Shown piece by piece: positions 38,095-47,139 of a DNA stretch of 64,000 nucleotides; the stretch's first letter is position 1; every line of letters begins with the position of its first letter. Both the position numbers and the translations under genes were made by a program. This DNA comes from Stenotrophomonas raiganjensis (SeqCode). Its GTDB lineage: Bacteria; Pseudomonadota; Gammaproteobacteria; Xanthomonadales; Xanthomonadaceae. Where the stretch lies: the NCBI RefSeq assembly GCF_030658505.1, contig NZ_JAUTXR010000114.1:1-64000 (forward strand). The letters are read 5' to 3'. Under the pieces are notes generated by a model. The model did no database searches and was not told the DNA's origin. It worked only from the letters and a program-made list of their open reading frames with translations.

Positions 38095-39095
38095 ACCTGC
38101 TGGCGAGTTACTGGCCGTGGCCGGACCTGCAGCTGGCGTGGCCGCTGGCGCTGTTGGCGCTGCCGTTGCCATTGCTGATGTACGCGTGGAAGCGGCGCGC
38201 TGACCCAGGGGCGGCACTGCGCGTGCCGTACGCGGCGAGCGAGCTGGAAGCGCTGTCCGGCGGTGGCCGCGCCGATGTGTCGTGGCTGCGCACGCTGTTG
38301 CTGTGGCTGGGCTGGTGCGCGCTGTGCGTCGCGCTGGCGCGCCCGCAGCAGTTGGGTGAGGCGATCACACCGCCGCAGCAGGGCCGGCAGATGATGCTGG
38401 CGATGGATGTGTCCGGCAGCATGGGTGAGGGCGACATGGTGCTGGGTGGCCAGGCGGTGGATCGCCTCACCGCTGCCAAGGCGGTACTGGCCGACTTCCT
38501 CGACCGCCGTGCGGGTGATCGCATCGGCCTGCTGATCTTCGGTGACCGTGCCTACACGCTCACACCGCTGACCGCCGATCTGGCCAGCGTGCGCGACCAG
38601 TTGCGCGACAGCGTGGTCGGCCTGGCCGGGCGCGAGACCGCCATCGGCGATGCCATCGGCCTGGCGGTGAAGCGCCTGCGCAGCCAACCCGAAGGCCAGC
38701 GCGTATTGATCCTGCTGACCGATGGTGTCAGCAATGCCGGTGTGCTGGAACCGCTGCGCGCCGCCGAAGTCGCGCGTACCGAGGGCGTGCGCATCCACAC
38801 CGTTGCGTTTGGCGGCGATGGCAGCATGCGCTTCCTCGGCATTCCCATTTCCGCTGACCAGGACCCGGTCGACGAGGCCACGCTGAAGAAGATTGCAAGC
38901 CTGACCGGTGGCCGGTTCTTCCGCGCACGCGATACTGCGCAGCTGGCCGGCATCTATGCCGAGCTGGACCGGTTGGAACCGATCGCTGCAAAGGGGCCGA
39001 GCCTGCGCCCGCGCGAGGAACGCTATGCATGGCCGCTGGGCCTGGCGTTGCTGCTGGGCGTGCTGGCGTGGCTGTGGCCGGAGCGTCGCCGATGA
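38091..39095 (+). CDS. batA: BatA-like VWA domain membrane protein
   Basis: This 334-residue inner-membrane protein has two N-terminal membrane helices, a VWA domain and a C-terminal helix (WPLGLALLLGVLAWLWP). The metal ion-dependent adhesion site is intact: DVSGSM near residue 105, then a conserved Thr (GRETAIGDAIGLAVKRL) and Asp (LLTDGVSNAG). This means it should bind a divalent cation and a partner. The conserved TLKKIASLTGGRFFRARD closes the domain. It sits in the middle of the coupled operon, overlapping DUF4381 and the next VWA gene. Confidence 0.93.
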   Translation: MNLLASYWPWPDLQLAWPLALLALPLPLLMYAWKRRADPGAALRVPYAASELEALSGGGRADVSWLRTLLLWLGWCALCVALARPQQLGEAITPPQQGRQMMLAMDVSGSMGEGDMVLGGQAVDRLTAAKAVLADFLDRRAGDRIGLLIFGDRAYTLTPLTADLASVRDQLRDSVVGLAGRETAIGDAIGLAVKRLRSQPEGQRVLILLTDGVSNAGVLEPLRAAEVARTEGVRIHTVAFGGDGSMRFLGIPISADQDPVDEATLKKIASLTGGRFFRARDTAQLAGIYAELDRLEPIAAKGPSLRPREERYAWPLGLALLLGVLAWLWPERRR

Positions 39096-40930
39096 TCGCG
39101 TTCGCTGCCCAGCTTCCCGACTGGAACGCGCTGCATTTCCTGCGCCCGGAATGGCTGTGGGCCCTGCTGGCGTTGCCGGTGATCCTGGCGCTGGCGCTAT
39201 ACCGGCAGCGACGCAGCGATGTATGGCGACAGGCAGTGGATGCACACCTGTTGCCGCATCTGCTGGCGGCCGGTACGCGCCGTCGTGCGCGGCTGCCGTG
39301 GGCACTGTTGCTGGGCTGGACGCTGGCCTCGCTGGCGATGGCCGGACCGAGCTGGCGCCAGCAGGCGCAACCGATGTTCCAGGCCAGCGCGCCGTTGCTG
39401 GTGGTGCTGGACCTGTCCAGCCGGATCACCGCCACCGATCTGCCGCCCTCGCGCCTGCTGCAGGCGCGGGCCAAGGTGGGTGAACTGCTGCGCGCACGCC
39501 AGGGCGGACAGGTCGGCCTGGTGGTGTATGCCGACGATGCCTATACCGTCGCGCCGCTGACCGACGACGGCAGCAATGTCGCGTTGTATCTGGATGCCTT
39601 GTCGCCCGATGTGATGCCGCGCGAGGGCCAGCGCGCCGACCGCGGTATCGACTGGGCCACCCGGTTGATGCGGCAGATCGCTGCGCCGCAGGGGCAGATC
39701 CTGCTGGTCACCGATCAGGCCGACAGTGAAGCGACGCTGGCGGCCACGCAGGCGCGCAGTCTCGGCATGCAGGTGTCGGTGCTGGGCCTGGGCACGCCAG
39801 CCGGTGCCGCCTATCGCGACGGTAGTGGCCAGATCCGCCAGGCCGCGCTGGATGAAGGCAGCCTGCGCGCGCTGGCCACGGCAGGCGGTGGGCGCTATGC
39901 GCGCATTGCCGCCGATGACAGTGACCTGCGCGCACTGGGCGTGCTGGATGCGCGCGAGGGTACGGCAGCGCAACGGCCGGGCGAAGGCAAGCAATGGCGT
40001 GACGAGGGCTTCTGGCTGCTGCCGCCGATGATGCTGCTGGCGCTGCTGGCCTTCCGTCGCCGCGCGGTACTGGCCGCGGTGCTGGCGGTCGGCCTGCTGC
40101 CGTGGATGACGGATGTACAGGCACAGACGCCTGCTGCATCGTCTTCGCCGCCCGTGCAGGGCACCCTGTGGAAGCGTGCTGACCAACTGCAGCACCAGCG
40201 CCTGGCCGAAGGCGTACAGGCCTACCGCAATGGCGACTTTGCCAGTGCACGCAAGCAGTTCGAAGGCATCGACAGCGATGCAGGCTGGTACAACCTGGCC
40301 AACGCGCTGGCACGCCAGGGCAACTACGATGAGGCCATCGCCGCCTACGACCGCGCGCTGGCACTGCATCCCGGCATGGCCGATGCGGTGGCCAACCGTG
40401 CCGTGGTCGATGCCGCGCGCAAGCGCAGGTCGTCCGGTGGCCAGGGCCAGGATCAGCAGAAGCCGCAGCAGAGCGGGCAGAAGCCGCAGCAGAACGATTC
40501 GCAGGGCAAGCAGAACCCGCAGGGCCAGCAGCCGCAGCAGGGCCAGAAGGACCCCGGGCAGGGCCAGCCACAGGCGGGCCAGCAGGGCCAGCCCAGGCCA
40601 GGCGACGACAGCACGCAATCGAAGCCGCAACCTGGCGAGCGTGGCCGCGATGGCCAGCAGGCACCGCCGCAGGTGGAAGATGCCAAGGCACAGGCTCAGG
40701 CCGACGAACAGCAGCGCCAGCGCATGCAGCAGGCAATGCAGCAGGCGCGCGAGGGTGAGGCCGGCAAGGACGGCAAGCCGGTGCCGGGCAGTGAGGGCAG
40801 CACCCCGCGCCAGCGCGAGGAGCAACAGGCGGTGGAGGCGTGGATGCGGCGTGTACCGGATGATCCGGGTGCGCTGCTGCGGGCCAAGTTCCAGCTGGAA
40901 AACGAACGCAGGAAGAGGGAAGGGCGATGA
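39092..40930 (+). CDS. BatB-BatC fusion: VWA domain plus TPR and Gln/Pro-rich tail
   Basis: This 612-residue membrane protein joins a BatB-type VWA region (about residues 1-345, with helices near 20, 65 and 315-345) to a BatC-type TPR region (about 365-455, WYNLANALARQGNYDEAIAAYDRALALHPGMADAVANRAVV). A ~110-residue low-complexity stretch rich in Gln, Pro, Gly and Lys follows. The VWA metal site is degenerate: DLSSR replaces DxSxS, whereas BatA upstream keeps it. The C-terminus is a charged helix (EEQQAVEAWMRRVPDDPGALLRAKFQLENERRKREGR), as in BatC proteins. ATG at 39092 overlaps the batA stop, and the end overlaps the batD start. BatB and BatC are separate genes in some other bacteria. Confidence 0.9.
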   Translation: MIAFAAQLPDWNALHFLRPEWLWALLALPVILALALYRQRRSDVWRQAVDAHLLPHLLAAGTRRRARLPWALLLGWTLASLAMAGPSWRQQAQPMFQASAPLLVVLDLSSRITATDLPPSRLLQARAKVGELLRARQGGQVGLVVYADDAYTVAPLTDDGSNVALYLDALSPDVMPREGQRADRGIDWATRLMRQIAAPQGQILLVTDQADSEATLAATQARSLGMQVSVLGLGTPAGAAYRDGSGQIRQAALDEGSLRALATAGGGRYARIAADDSDLRALGVLDAREGTAAQRPGEGKQWRDEGFWLLPPMMLLALLAFRRRAVLAAVLAVGLLPWMTDVQAQTPAASSSPPVQGTLWKRADQLQHQRLAEGVQAYRNGDFASARKQFEGIDSDAGWYNLANALARQGNYDEAIAAYDRALALHPGMADAVANRAVVDAARKRRSSGGQGQDQQKPQQSGQKPQQNDSQGKQNPQGQQPQQGQKDPGQGQPQAGQQGQPRPGDDSTQSKPQPGERGRDGQQAPPQVEDAKAQAQADEQQRQRMQQAMQQAREGEAGKDGKPVPGSEGSTPRQREEQQAVEAWMRRVPDDPGALLRAKFQLENERRKREGR

Positions 40931-42639
40931 CGCGGGCAATCAACATGCACGGGCGCTGGCCATTGCAGGTACTGGCGGCACTGCTGCTGTGGCTGCCGCT
41001 GCTGGCCTGGGCGCAGCCGCGTGCCTGGCTCGACCGCGACCGCATCGCGCTGGGTGACACGGTCACCCTCAACGTCGAGAGCGACCAGGGCGCGCCAGAT
41101 TTCACCCCGCTGCGTACCGACTTCGATCTCAGCGGGCAGACCAGCAGCCGCCAGGTGGAGTGGAGCAACGGCAGCATGCAGCAGCGCAACCTGTATGGCG
41201 TGGCGCTGACGCCACGTCGCAGTGGTGCGCTGGTGGTTCCGGGCCTGCAGGTGGGGGGCACGCGCACTGCGCCACTGACCCTGCAGGTGGATGCGGCCGC
41301 GGTGGCTGGCCCCGACAGCAATGCGGTGGCCTTCATCGAGACCGTGATCGATGACGAGACGCCGTACGTGCAGCAGAGCGTGGGCGTGGTGGTGCGGCTG
41401 TACTTCGCTTCGCAGCTGGCGTCCGGCGAACTGGTGCTGGACACCCCGTCGGGTGCATCGTTGCAGCGTGTGGGCGATGACCGCACCGATGTGCGACAGG
41501 TCAACGGTCGTCGTTACAACGTGGTCGAACGGCGCTTCCTGCTGATTCCCGAGCGCAGCGGTGCACTGCGGCTGGCCGGTGCACGTTTCAGCGGGCGCAG
41601 CGCTGGTGGTTTCTTCGACGATTTCTTCGGCGGCGGCGACGGCCGCATGAATGCCACCGGCGCAGACCGCACGTTGCAGGTGCAGGCACAACCGGTACAG
41701 GCGTCGCAGCCGTGGTTGCCGCTGAAGAGCCTGCAGCTGCGCTACACCAGCGCACCGACCAGTGCCCGTACCGGCGAGGCGGCCAATGTGGTGGTCGAAG
41801 CAATTGCCGATGGGGCGACCCGCGCGCAGTTCACCGACCTGCCGGTGCCCGACGTCGGCAGCGCCGCGCAGGTGTTCGCCGAGCCTGCCCAGTATGAAGA
41901 GACCTTCAATGGCAGTACGCCGCGGTTGAAGATCACCCGCCGCTATTCGATCGTGCCGCGCCAGCCCGGCCCGCTGGTGGTGCCGGGGCCACGCCTGCCG
42001 TGGTGGGATGTTCGCGCAGGCAAGGCGGAGGAAGCGAGGCTGCCGGATCTGACGTTGGCTGTCGTGGCGGGTACGGGCGGCACTGCCTCACCGGCACCGC
42101 TGCCGCCGATCGACACCGACGCTGCGCTGCCCGGCACCGATGGCCAGGACAGCCGCATCGCCGCGACCGATCCACGCGCCAGTGGCCTGGCCGAACGTCC
42201 GTGGCCATGGATGGGCGCCGCCATCGGCCTGGCATTGCTGTGGGTGTTGACCCTGCTCTGGGGCTGGCAGCGTGGCCGGCGCCCGCGTGCAGTGGCGCCT
42301 GTGGCGGGCAAGCCCGCTGTGCCGACTGTGGCGAGCGGGCGTGCCGGCCTGGCCGAACTGCGCCGAACGCTCGACGGCGAGGGATTCGACCAGGTGGAAG
42401 CACAGCTGTGTGCGATGGCCGGGGTTGAGCGCATCGAGCAGGTCATTGCGCGGCTTGAGGATGCCGCCCAGCGCCAAGTGCTGCAGGACCTGCAGCAGGC
42501 CCGCTGGGGCGGGCAGGGCGATCTGTCTGCGCTGCGCATGCGCCTGCGTGGCGCCTTCCGTGACGGACCGCACTGGTCGGTGGCTGCGGCTGCCGCCGAC
42601 ACTGGGCTTGCGCCGCTGTATCCAACGCGGCGAACCTGA
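40927..42639 (+). CDS. batD: BatD-like protein
   Basis: This 570-residue exported protein is anchored at the C-terminal side. A signal peptide (LAALLLWLPLLAWAQ) is followed by BatD beta-sandwich domains (RAWLDRDRIALGDTVTLNVE, LYGVALTPRRSGALVVPGLQVGG, VVERRFLLIPERSGALRLAGARFSG). A membrane helix comes near residue 420-440 (WPWMGAAIGLALLWVLTLLWGW), and a cytoplasmic tail of about 125 residues follows. BatD proteins work with the VWA Bat proteins in the envelope, and their biochemical role is unknown. It is the last gene of the operon, and no clear terminator is seen in the 57-base gap before the symporter gene. Confidence 0.92.
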   Translation: MTRAINMHGRWPLQVLAALLLWLPLLAWAQPRAWLDRDRIALGDTVTLNVESDQGAPDFTPLRTDFDLSGQTSSRQVEWSNGSMQQRNLYGVALTPRRSGALVVPGLQVGGTRTAPLTLQVDAAAVAGPDSNAVAFIETVIDDETPYVQQSVGVVVRLYFASQLASGELVLDTPSGASLQRVGDDRTDVRQVNGRRYNVVERRFLLIPERSGALRLAGARFSGRSAGGFFDDFFGGGDGRMNATGADRTLQVQAQPVQASQPWLPLKSLQLRYTSAPTSARTGEAANVVVEAIADGATRAQFTDLPVPDVGSAAQVFAEPAQYEETFNGSTPRLKITRRYSIVPRQPGPLVVPGPRLPWWDVRAGKAEEARLPDLTLAVVAGTGGTASPAPLPPIDTDAALPGTDGQDSRIAATDPRASGLAERPWPWMGAAIGLALLWVLTLLWGWQRGRRPRAVAPVAGKPAVPTVASGRAGLAELRRTLDGEGFDQVEAQLCAMAGVERIEQVIARLEDAAQRQVLQDLQQARWGGQGDLSALRMRLRGAFRDGPHWSVAAAAADTGLAPLYPTRRT

Positions 42640-42696
42640 ACCGGCGCCGCTTGCGCGCTTTGTTAGAGTGCATTCATTTTTCGAGGAAACCCGCGT

Positions 42697-44016
42697 ATGA
42701 CAGCAGCTGCTGCCGACAAGAAGAAGTTGCCCTTGCATTGGAAGATGGGCATCGGCTTTGCGATCGGCCTGGTCCTGGGACTGATCGTGCACGCCCTGGG
42801 CGGCAGCGTCGACGGTCTGCAGGCCGGTGCCAAGTGGGTAATGGACTACGTCACCACCCCGGCGTCGGGCCTGTTCCTCAACCTGATCTTCATGCTGATC
42901 GTGCCGCTGATCTTCTCGGCGCTGATCATGGGCGTGTCGGAAATGGGCGACATCCGCGCCCTCGGCCGCATCGGCTGGAAGACCCTGGCCTATACCGTGC
43001 TGTTGTCCGGCATCGCCGTGGGCATCGGCCTGGTGCTGGTCAACCTGCTCAAGCCAGGTGCCGGCGTCGATCCGCAGACCGCGGCGCTGATGCTGTCGGA
43101 GAACGCCGAGCGCAGCAAGGAGATCGTCGCCGGCATCCACGGCACGCCGAAGGGCATGGACATGCTGCTGTCGATCGTGCCGAGCAACGTGCTGCAGGCC
43201 GCGTCGGACAACGGTGCGATCCTGTCGTTGATGTTCTTCGCGCTGATGTTCGGCATCGGCATGGTGCTGACCGATGATGAGAAGGTCGCGCCGCTGCGCC
43301 GCGCGATCGAAGGCGTGTTCGAAATCTCGATGACCCTGATCAACCTGGTCATCCGCCTGGCCCCGTATGCAGTGGCCTGCTTCATGTTCAACCTGGCCGC
43401 GCTGTTCGGCTTCGAGCTGATCATCCGCCTCGGCGCCTACGTGGGCGTGGTGGTGCTGGCGCTGGGCCTGCACATGATCGTGACCTACGGCGCCGCGGTG
43501 TGGCTGTCCGGCCGTTCGCCGCTGTCGTTCTTCCGCGACACCCAGGAAGCGACGGTGATGGCGTTCTCCACCGCCTCCAGCAACGCCACCCTGCCGACCG
43601 CGCTGCGCGTGGCCGACCAGATGGGCCTGCCGCAGCGCGTGTCGCGCTTCGTGCTGACCGTAGGCGCCACCGCCAACCAGAACGGCACCGCGCTGTTCGA
43701 GGGCGTGACGGTGATCTTCCTGGCCCAGTTCTTCGGCGTGGACCTGAGCATCGGCCAGCAGATCATGGTGATGGCGGTCTGCATCCTCGGTGGCATCGGT
43801 ACCGCCGGCGTGCCGTCGGGCTCGCTGCCGGTGGTGGCGATGATCTGCGCGATGGTGGGCGTGAACCCGCTGGGCATCGGCCTGATCCTGGGCGTGAACC
43901 ACTTCCTGGACATGTGCCGCACCGCCCTGAACGTGACCGGCGACCTGGCCCTGACCACCCTGGTGGCCAAGGGCGAATCGCACGACGGCCCGGCGCTGGG
44001 CCCGCAGCAGGACTGA
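42697..44016 (+). CDS. Dicarboxylate/amino acid:cation symporter (DAACS family)
   Basis: This 439-residue inner-membrane secondary transporter of the glutamate/C4-dicarboxylate family has about eight membrane segments and two re-entrant hairpins. HP1 carries the serine-rich SSNATLPTALRVA, and the seventh helix has NQNGTALFEG (NMDGT-like in GltPh). HP2 includes GGIGTAGVPSGSLPVV, and the eighth helix has LGVNHFLDMCRTALNVTGD, whose Asp and Arg read the substrate. These are the conserved binding residues, so it should take up glutamate, aspartate or a C4-dicarboxylate with H+ or Na+. Which one cannot be decided. The ATG at 42697 follows GAGGAAA. A strong hairpin terminator follows. Confidence 0.92.
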   Translation: MTAAAADKKKLPLHWKMGIGFAIGLVLGLIVHALGGSVDGLQAGAKWVMDYVTTPASGLFLNLIFMLIVPLIFSALIMGVSEMGDIRALGRIGWKTLAYTVLLSGIAVGIGLVLVNLLKPGAGVDPQTAALMLSENAERSKEIVAGIHGTPKGMDMLLSIVPSNVLQAASDNGAILSLMFFALMFGIGMVLTDDEKVAPLRRAIEGVFEISMTLINLVIRLAPYAVACFMFNLAALFGFELIIRLGAYVGVVVLALGLHMIVTYGAAVWLSGRSPLSFFRDTQEATVMAFSTASSNATLPTALRVADQMGLPQRVSRFVLTVGATANQNGTALFEGVTVIFLAQFFGVDLSIGQQIMVMAVCILGGIGTAGVPSGSLPVVAMICAMVGVNPLGIGLILGVNHFLDMCRTALNVTGDLALTTLVAKGESHDGPALGPQQD

Positions 44017-44044
44017 GTCCAACGCCACGGCTGGCGACCTGATC

Positions 44045-44088
44045 GGGGTCGGATTGCTTTCCGCAGGGAAAGGAATCCGACCCCTTTT
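44045..44088 (+). terminator. Long hairpin terminator after the symporter gene
   Basis: GGGGTCGGATTGCTTTCC is complementary, with small mismatches, to GGAAAGGAATCCGACCCC and is followed by TTTT. A second hairpin, GCCGGCCAGCGGCCGGC, lies at about 44118-44136. Confidence 0.8.
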
Positions 44089-44231
44089 CACATGCGGAAT
44101 CCGGCGGAGATCACGGCGTTGCCGGCCAGCGGCCGGCACGACCGGGCACGCTGAACCGACCCCCGGCCCGGCGACTATGGGACAATAGGCCGCCCGCACG
44201 TCCGCGGCCGCCTCCCGATTCCGACAGAACC

Positions 44232-46229
44232 ATGACGCAGCCTACCCGTCGCCAGTTGGCCAACGCCATCCGCTTCCTTGCCGCCGATGCGGTTGAAACC
44301 GCAAAGTCCGGCCACCCCGGCATGCCCATGGGCATGGCCGACATCGCCGAAGTCCTCTGGAACGACTACCTCCGCCATAACCCGAGCAACCCGCACTGGT
44401 TCAACCGCGACCGTTTCGTGCTGTCCAACGGCCACGGTTCGATGCTGCAGTACGCGCTGCTGCACCTGAGTGGTTACGACCTGCCGATCGAGCAGCTGAA
44501 GCTGTTCCGCCAGCTGGGCAGCCACACCGCCGGTCACCCGGAACGCCACGAGACCCCGGGCGTGGAAACCACCACCGGCCCGCTGGGCCAGGGTTTCGCC
44601 AATGCCGTGGGCTTCGCCCTGGCCGAGAAGCTGCTGGCACAGCGCTTCAACCGCCCGGAGCTGGAAGTGGTCGACCACCGCACCTGGGTGTTCATGGGCG
44701 ATGGCTGCCTGATGGAAGGCGTGTCGCATGAAGCCGCCTCGCTGGCCGGCACCTGGGGCCTGCACAAGCTGGTCTGCTTCTGGGACAACAACCACATCTC
44801 CATCGACGGCAACGTCGAAGGCTGGTTCACCGACAACACCCCAGAGCGTTTCGAGGCCTATGGCTGGAACGTGGTCCGCGACGTCGATGGCCACGATCCG
44901 GAAAGCATCAAGGCCGGGATCGAGGCCGCGCTGTCGCAGAGCGACAAGCCGACCCTGATCTGCTGCCGCACCACCATCGGTTTTGGTTCGCCGAACAAGG
45001 CGGGCAAGGAATCCAGCCACGGTGCCCCGCTGGGCAAGGACGAACTGGAAGCCACCCGCAAGCAGCTGGGCTGGGAGTACGGTCCGTTCGAGATCCCGCA
45101 GGCGATCTACGACGGCTGGCGCGCCAATGGTGCCGGCACCCTGCGCCAGGCTGAGTGGGAACAGCTGTTCGACAAGTACGCCAGCCAGTACCCGGCTGAA
45201 GCGTCCGAGCTGACCCGCCGTTCGCACGGCGAACTGCCGGCCGACTTCGTTGCCAAGGCCGACGCCTACATCGCCCAGGTGGCCGCTGAAGGCCCGACGA
45301 TCGCCTCGCGCAAGGCCTCGCAGCTGGCCATCGAAGCCTACGCGCCGCTGCTGCCGGAAATCGTCGGTGGCTCGGCTGACCTGGCGCACTCCAACCTGAC
45401 CCTGTGGAAGGGCAGCAAGTCGGTCGCCAGTGACGACGCCAACGCCAACTACGTGTACTACGGCGTGCGCGAGTTCGGCATGACCGCGATCGCCAATGGC
45501 CTGGCCCTGCACGGCGGTTTCATTCCGTTCGACGCCACCTTCCTGGTGTTCAGCGACTACGCCCGCAACGGCGTGCGCATGAGTGCACTGATCCCGGCCC
45601 ACGCCATCCACGTCTATACCCACGACTCGATCGGCCTGGGCGAAGACGGCCCGACCCACCAGCCGGTGGAGCACCTGGCCTCGCTGCGCTACATCCCGAA
45701 CAACGACGTGTGGCGCCCGTGCGATGCGGTCGAGTCGGCGGTGAGCTGGAAGGCCGCGATCACCCGCCAGGACGGCCCGAGCTGCCTGGTGTTCAGCCGC
45801 CAGAACCTGCCGCACCAGCCGCGCAACGCCGAGCAGATCGCCCAGATCGAGCGCGGTGGCTACGTGCTGGCCGATGCCGCTGGTACCCCGGACGTGATCC
45901 TGATCGCCACCGGTTCGGAAGTCTCGCTGGCCACCGAAGCCAAGGCCCAGCTGGACGCGGCTGGCCTCAAGACCCGCGTGGTCTCGATGCCGTCCACCGA
46001 CGTGTTCCTGCGCCAGGACGCGGCCTACCGTGAATCGGTGCTGCCGAACGCGGTGCGCAAGCGCGTGGCTGTGGAAGCCGGTGTCACCGGCTTCTGGCGC
46101 CAGTTCGTCGGCCTGGACGGTGCAGTGATCGGTATCGACACCTTCGGCGCCTCGGCGCCGGCCGACCAGCTGTACAAGCACTTCGGCATCACCACCGCCC
46201 ACGTGGTGGAAGCCGCCAAGGCGCTGTAA
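44232..46229 (+). CDS. tkt: Transketolase
   Basis: This 665-residue cytoplasmic enzyme is thiamine diphosphate-dependent. It moves two-carbon ketol units between sugar phosphates in the non-oxidative pentose phosphate pathway. Family motifs are [31 protein letters not shown], and the ThDP/Mg motif [18 protein letters not shown] ending in the NNHISIDG metal ligand. The pyrimidine domain shows [17 protein letters not shown] and [18 protein letters not shown] with catalytic histidines. A third domain follows. Length is typical (about 660-670). Gene gapA is elsewhere in this window, so the two are not linked. It has its own terminator. Confidence 0.97.
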   Translation: MTQPTRRQLANAIRFLAADAVETAKSGHPGMPMGMADIAEVLWNDYLRHNPSNPHWFNRDRFVLSNGHGSMLQYALLHLSGYDLPIEQLKLFRQLGSHTAGHPERHETPGVETTTGPLGQGFANAVGFALAEKLLAQRFNRPELEVVDHRTWVFMGDGCLMEGVSHEAASLAGTWGLHKLVCFWDNNHISIDGNVEGWFTDNTPERFEAYGWNVVRDVDGHDPESIKAGIEAALSQSDKPTLICCRTTIGFGSPNKAGKESSHGAPLGKDELEATRKQLGWEYGPFEIPQAIYDGWRANGAGTLRQAEWEQLFDKYASQYPAEASELTRRSHGELPADFVAKADAYIAQVAAEGPTIASRKASQLAIEAYAPLLPEIVGGSADLAHSNLTLWKGSKSVASDDANANYVYYGVREFGMTAIANGLALHGGFIPFDATFLVFSDYARNGVRMSALIPAHAIHVYTHDSIGLGEDGPTHQPVEHLASLRYIPNNDVWRPCDAVESAVSWKAAITRQDGPSCLVFSRQNLPHQPRNAEQIAQIERGGYVLADAAGTPDVILIATGSEVSLATEAKAQLDAAGLKTRVVSMPSTDVFLRQDAAYRESVLPNAVRKRVAVEAGVTGFWRQFVGLDGAVIGIDTFGASAPADQLYKHFGITTAHVVEAAKAL

Positions 46230-46252
46230 GCAGCCTCGCGACGTAAAGCAGG

Positions 46253-46282
46253 AAAGGCCGGCGCACGCCGGCCTTTTCTTTG
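46253..46282 (+). terminator. Rho-independent terminator after tkt
   Basis: AAAGGCCGGCG pairs with CGCCGGCCTTTT around CA(C), followed by CTTTG. Confidence 0.9.
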
Positions 46283-46429
46283 TCCGGCATGTCCCGCCCG
46301 GCGGTGCCGCTGTCGCGTTGGCCTCTTCATCTGACCTGCGATGTCTGCGAAAAGGAGGGCTGCCGAGGCTCCCTCGGAAGTAAGCATGGACAGCAAAAGC
46401 GGCGCGAAAACGCACGGCGTATTTGCGAT

Positions 46430-46450
46430 GTGTAAGGTGTTGCCTTGCAC
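46430..46450 (+). promoter_or_regulatory. Candidate HigA operator upstream of higB
   Basis: GTGTAAGG (46430-46437) and CCTTGCAC (46443-46450) form an imperfect palindrome, one G-U type mismatch, centred about 20 bases before the higB start. Antitoxin operators lie in this position in toxin-first pairs. This is an inference from position and symmetry. Confidence 0.5.
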
Positions 46451-46459
46451 TTGTGGCTC

Positions 46460-46738
46460 ATGATCGTCAGCTTCAGGCACAAAGGCCTGAAAGCGCTCTA
46501 TGAGCGGGGCGACATTTCGGGAGTCCGTGCGGATCAGGTGGCTCGGTTGCGGCGTTTGCCTCTGCAGCTGGATCAGGCCCGGCTGCCTGGAGACATGGGC
46601 CTGCCCGGCAATCGCCTGCACCCTCTGCGGGGAAGCTATAGCGGCTACTGGGCTGTAAGTGTCTCGGCGAGTTGGCGATTGGTGTTCCGCTTTCGTGGGG
46701 TCGACGTCGAACTGGTCGATTACCTCGATTACCACTAG
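46460..46738 (+). CDS. higB: HigB-type toxin (RelE superfamily mRNA interferase)
   Basis: This 92-residue basic protein probably cleaves mRNA on the ribosome when free of its antitoxin. The sequence MIVSFRHKGLKALYERGDISGVRADQVARLRRLPLQLDQA, then LPGNRLHPLRGSYSGYWAVSVSASWRLVFRFRGVDVELVDYLDYH, is the HigB/GraT pattern, including the conserved SxSWRLVFRF strand and the YxDYH end. The ATG at 46460 gives the family start; a TTG 15 bases earlier is also in frame. The toxin gene precedes the antitoxin by 11 bases, the order that defines the hig type. All expected catalytic-face residues seem present, so it is probably active. Confidence 0.92.
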   Translation: MIVSFRHKGLKALYERGDISGVRADQVARLRRLPLQLDQARLPGDMGLPGNRLHPLRGSYSGYWAVSVSASWRLVFRFRGVDVELVDYLDYH

Positions 46739-46749
46739 GAGTCTGCTTG

Positions 46750-47055
46750 ATGCCGTTGCATGATCCGCCGCATCCCGGGGAATCGCTGCGCGAAGACATC
46801 CTGCCAGCGATCAGCATGTCGATCAGTGCGCTGGCGCAGCACCTTGGCTATTCACGTGGACAGCTGTCGACCATCATCAACGGGCACGCCGGTATCTCCG
46901 CGGAACTCGCGTACCGTCTTGAACTTGCAGGTCTGGGCAATGCCCGCATGTGGCTGGCGATGCAGGCGGCCTATGACCTGTGGCAGGTCGAGCATCGAGC
47001 ACATCCGCCCATTGCCCGCCTGTATCTTGAGGATGCAGTAAGGATGGGGCAGTAG
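46750..47055 (+). CDS. higA: HigA-type antitoxin (XRE-family DNA-binding protein)
   Basis: This 101-residue antitoxin neutralises HigB and should repress the operon. MPLHDPPHPGESLREDILPAISMSISALAQHLGYSRGQLSTIINGHAGISAELAYRLELA contains the helix-turn-helix (ALAQHLGYSRGQLSTIING), and the HPGE start is characteristic of HigA. The C-terminal helix (MWLAMQAAYDLWQVEHR) is also typical. The true start is the ATG at 46750; a longer frame reads back into higB. It is followed by a perfect 62-base palindrome. Confidence 0.93.
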   Translation: MPLHDPPHPGESLREDILPAISMSISALAQHLGYSRGQLSTIINGHAGISAELAYRLELAGLGNARMWLAMQAAYDLWQVEHRAHPPIARLYLEDAVRMGQ

Positions 47056-47076
47056 ATCCGCGCCATGCAAGGATGA

Positions 47077-47138
47077 AAAAGGGGACGGAGGGATCAAGTC
47101 GTTTGTGCACAAACGACTTGATCCCTCCGTCCCCTTTT
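47077..47138. terminator. Perfect 62-base palindrome; probable bidirectional terminator
   Basis: The sequence from AAAAGGGGACGGAGGG to its exact complement CCCTCCGTCCCCTTTT is symmetrical around GTGCAC with no loop mismatch. It has A-runs before and T-runs after on both strands. It lies between convergent genes higA and the acetyl-CoA hydrolase-family gene, whose stop is two bases away. Confidence 0.85.
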
Positions 47139-47139
47139 C

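Noticed and set aside
39092..40930. Gln/Pro-rich stretch as a frameshift in the BatB-BatC gene
   Set aside because: The frame remains open to a conserved BatC-like C-terminus and the batD start overlap; low-complexity tails are common in BatC proteins.
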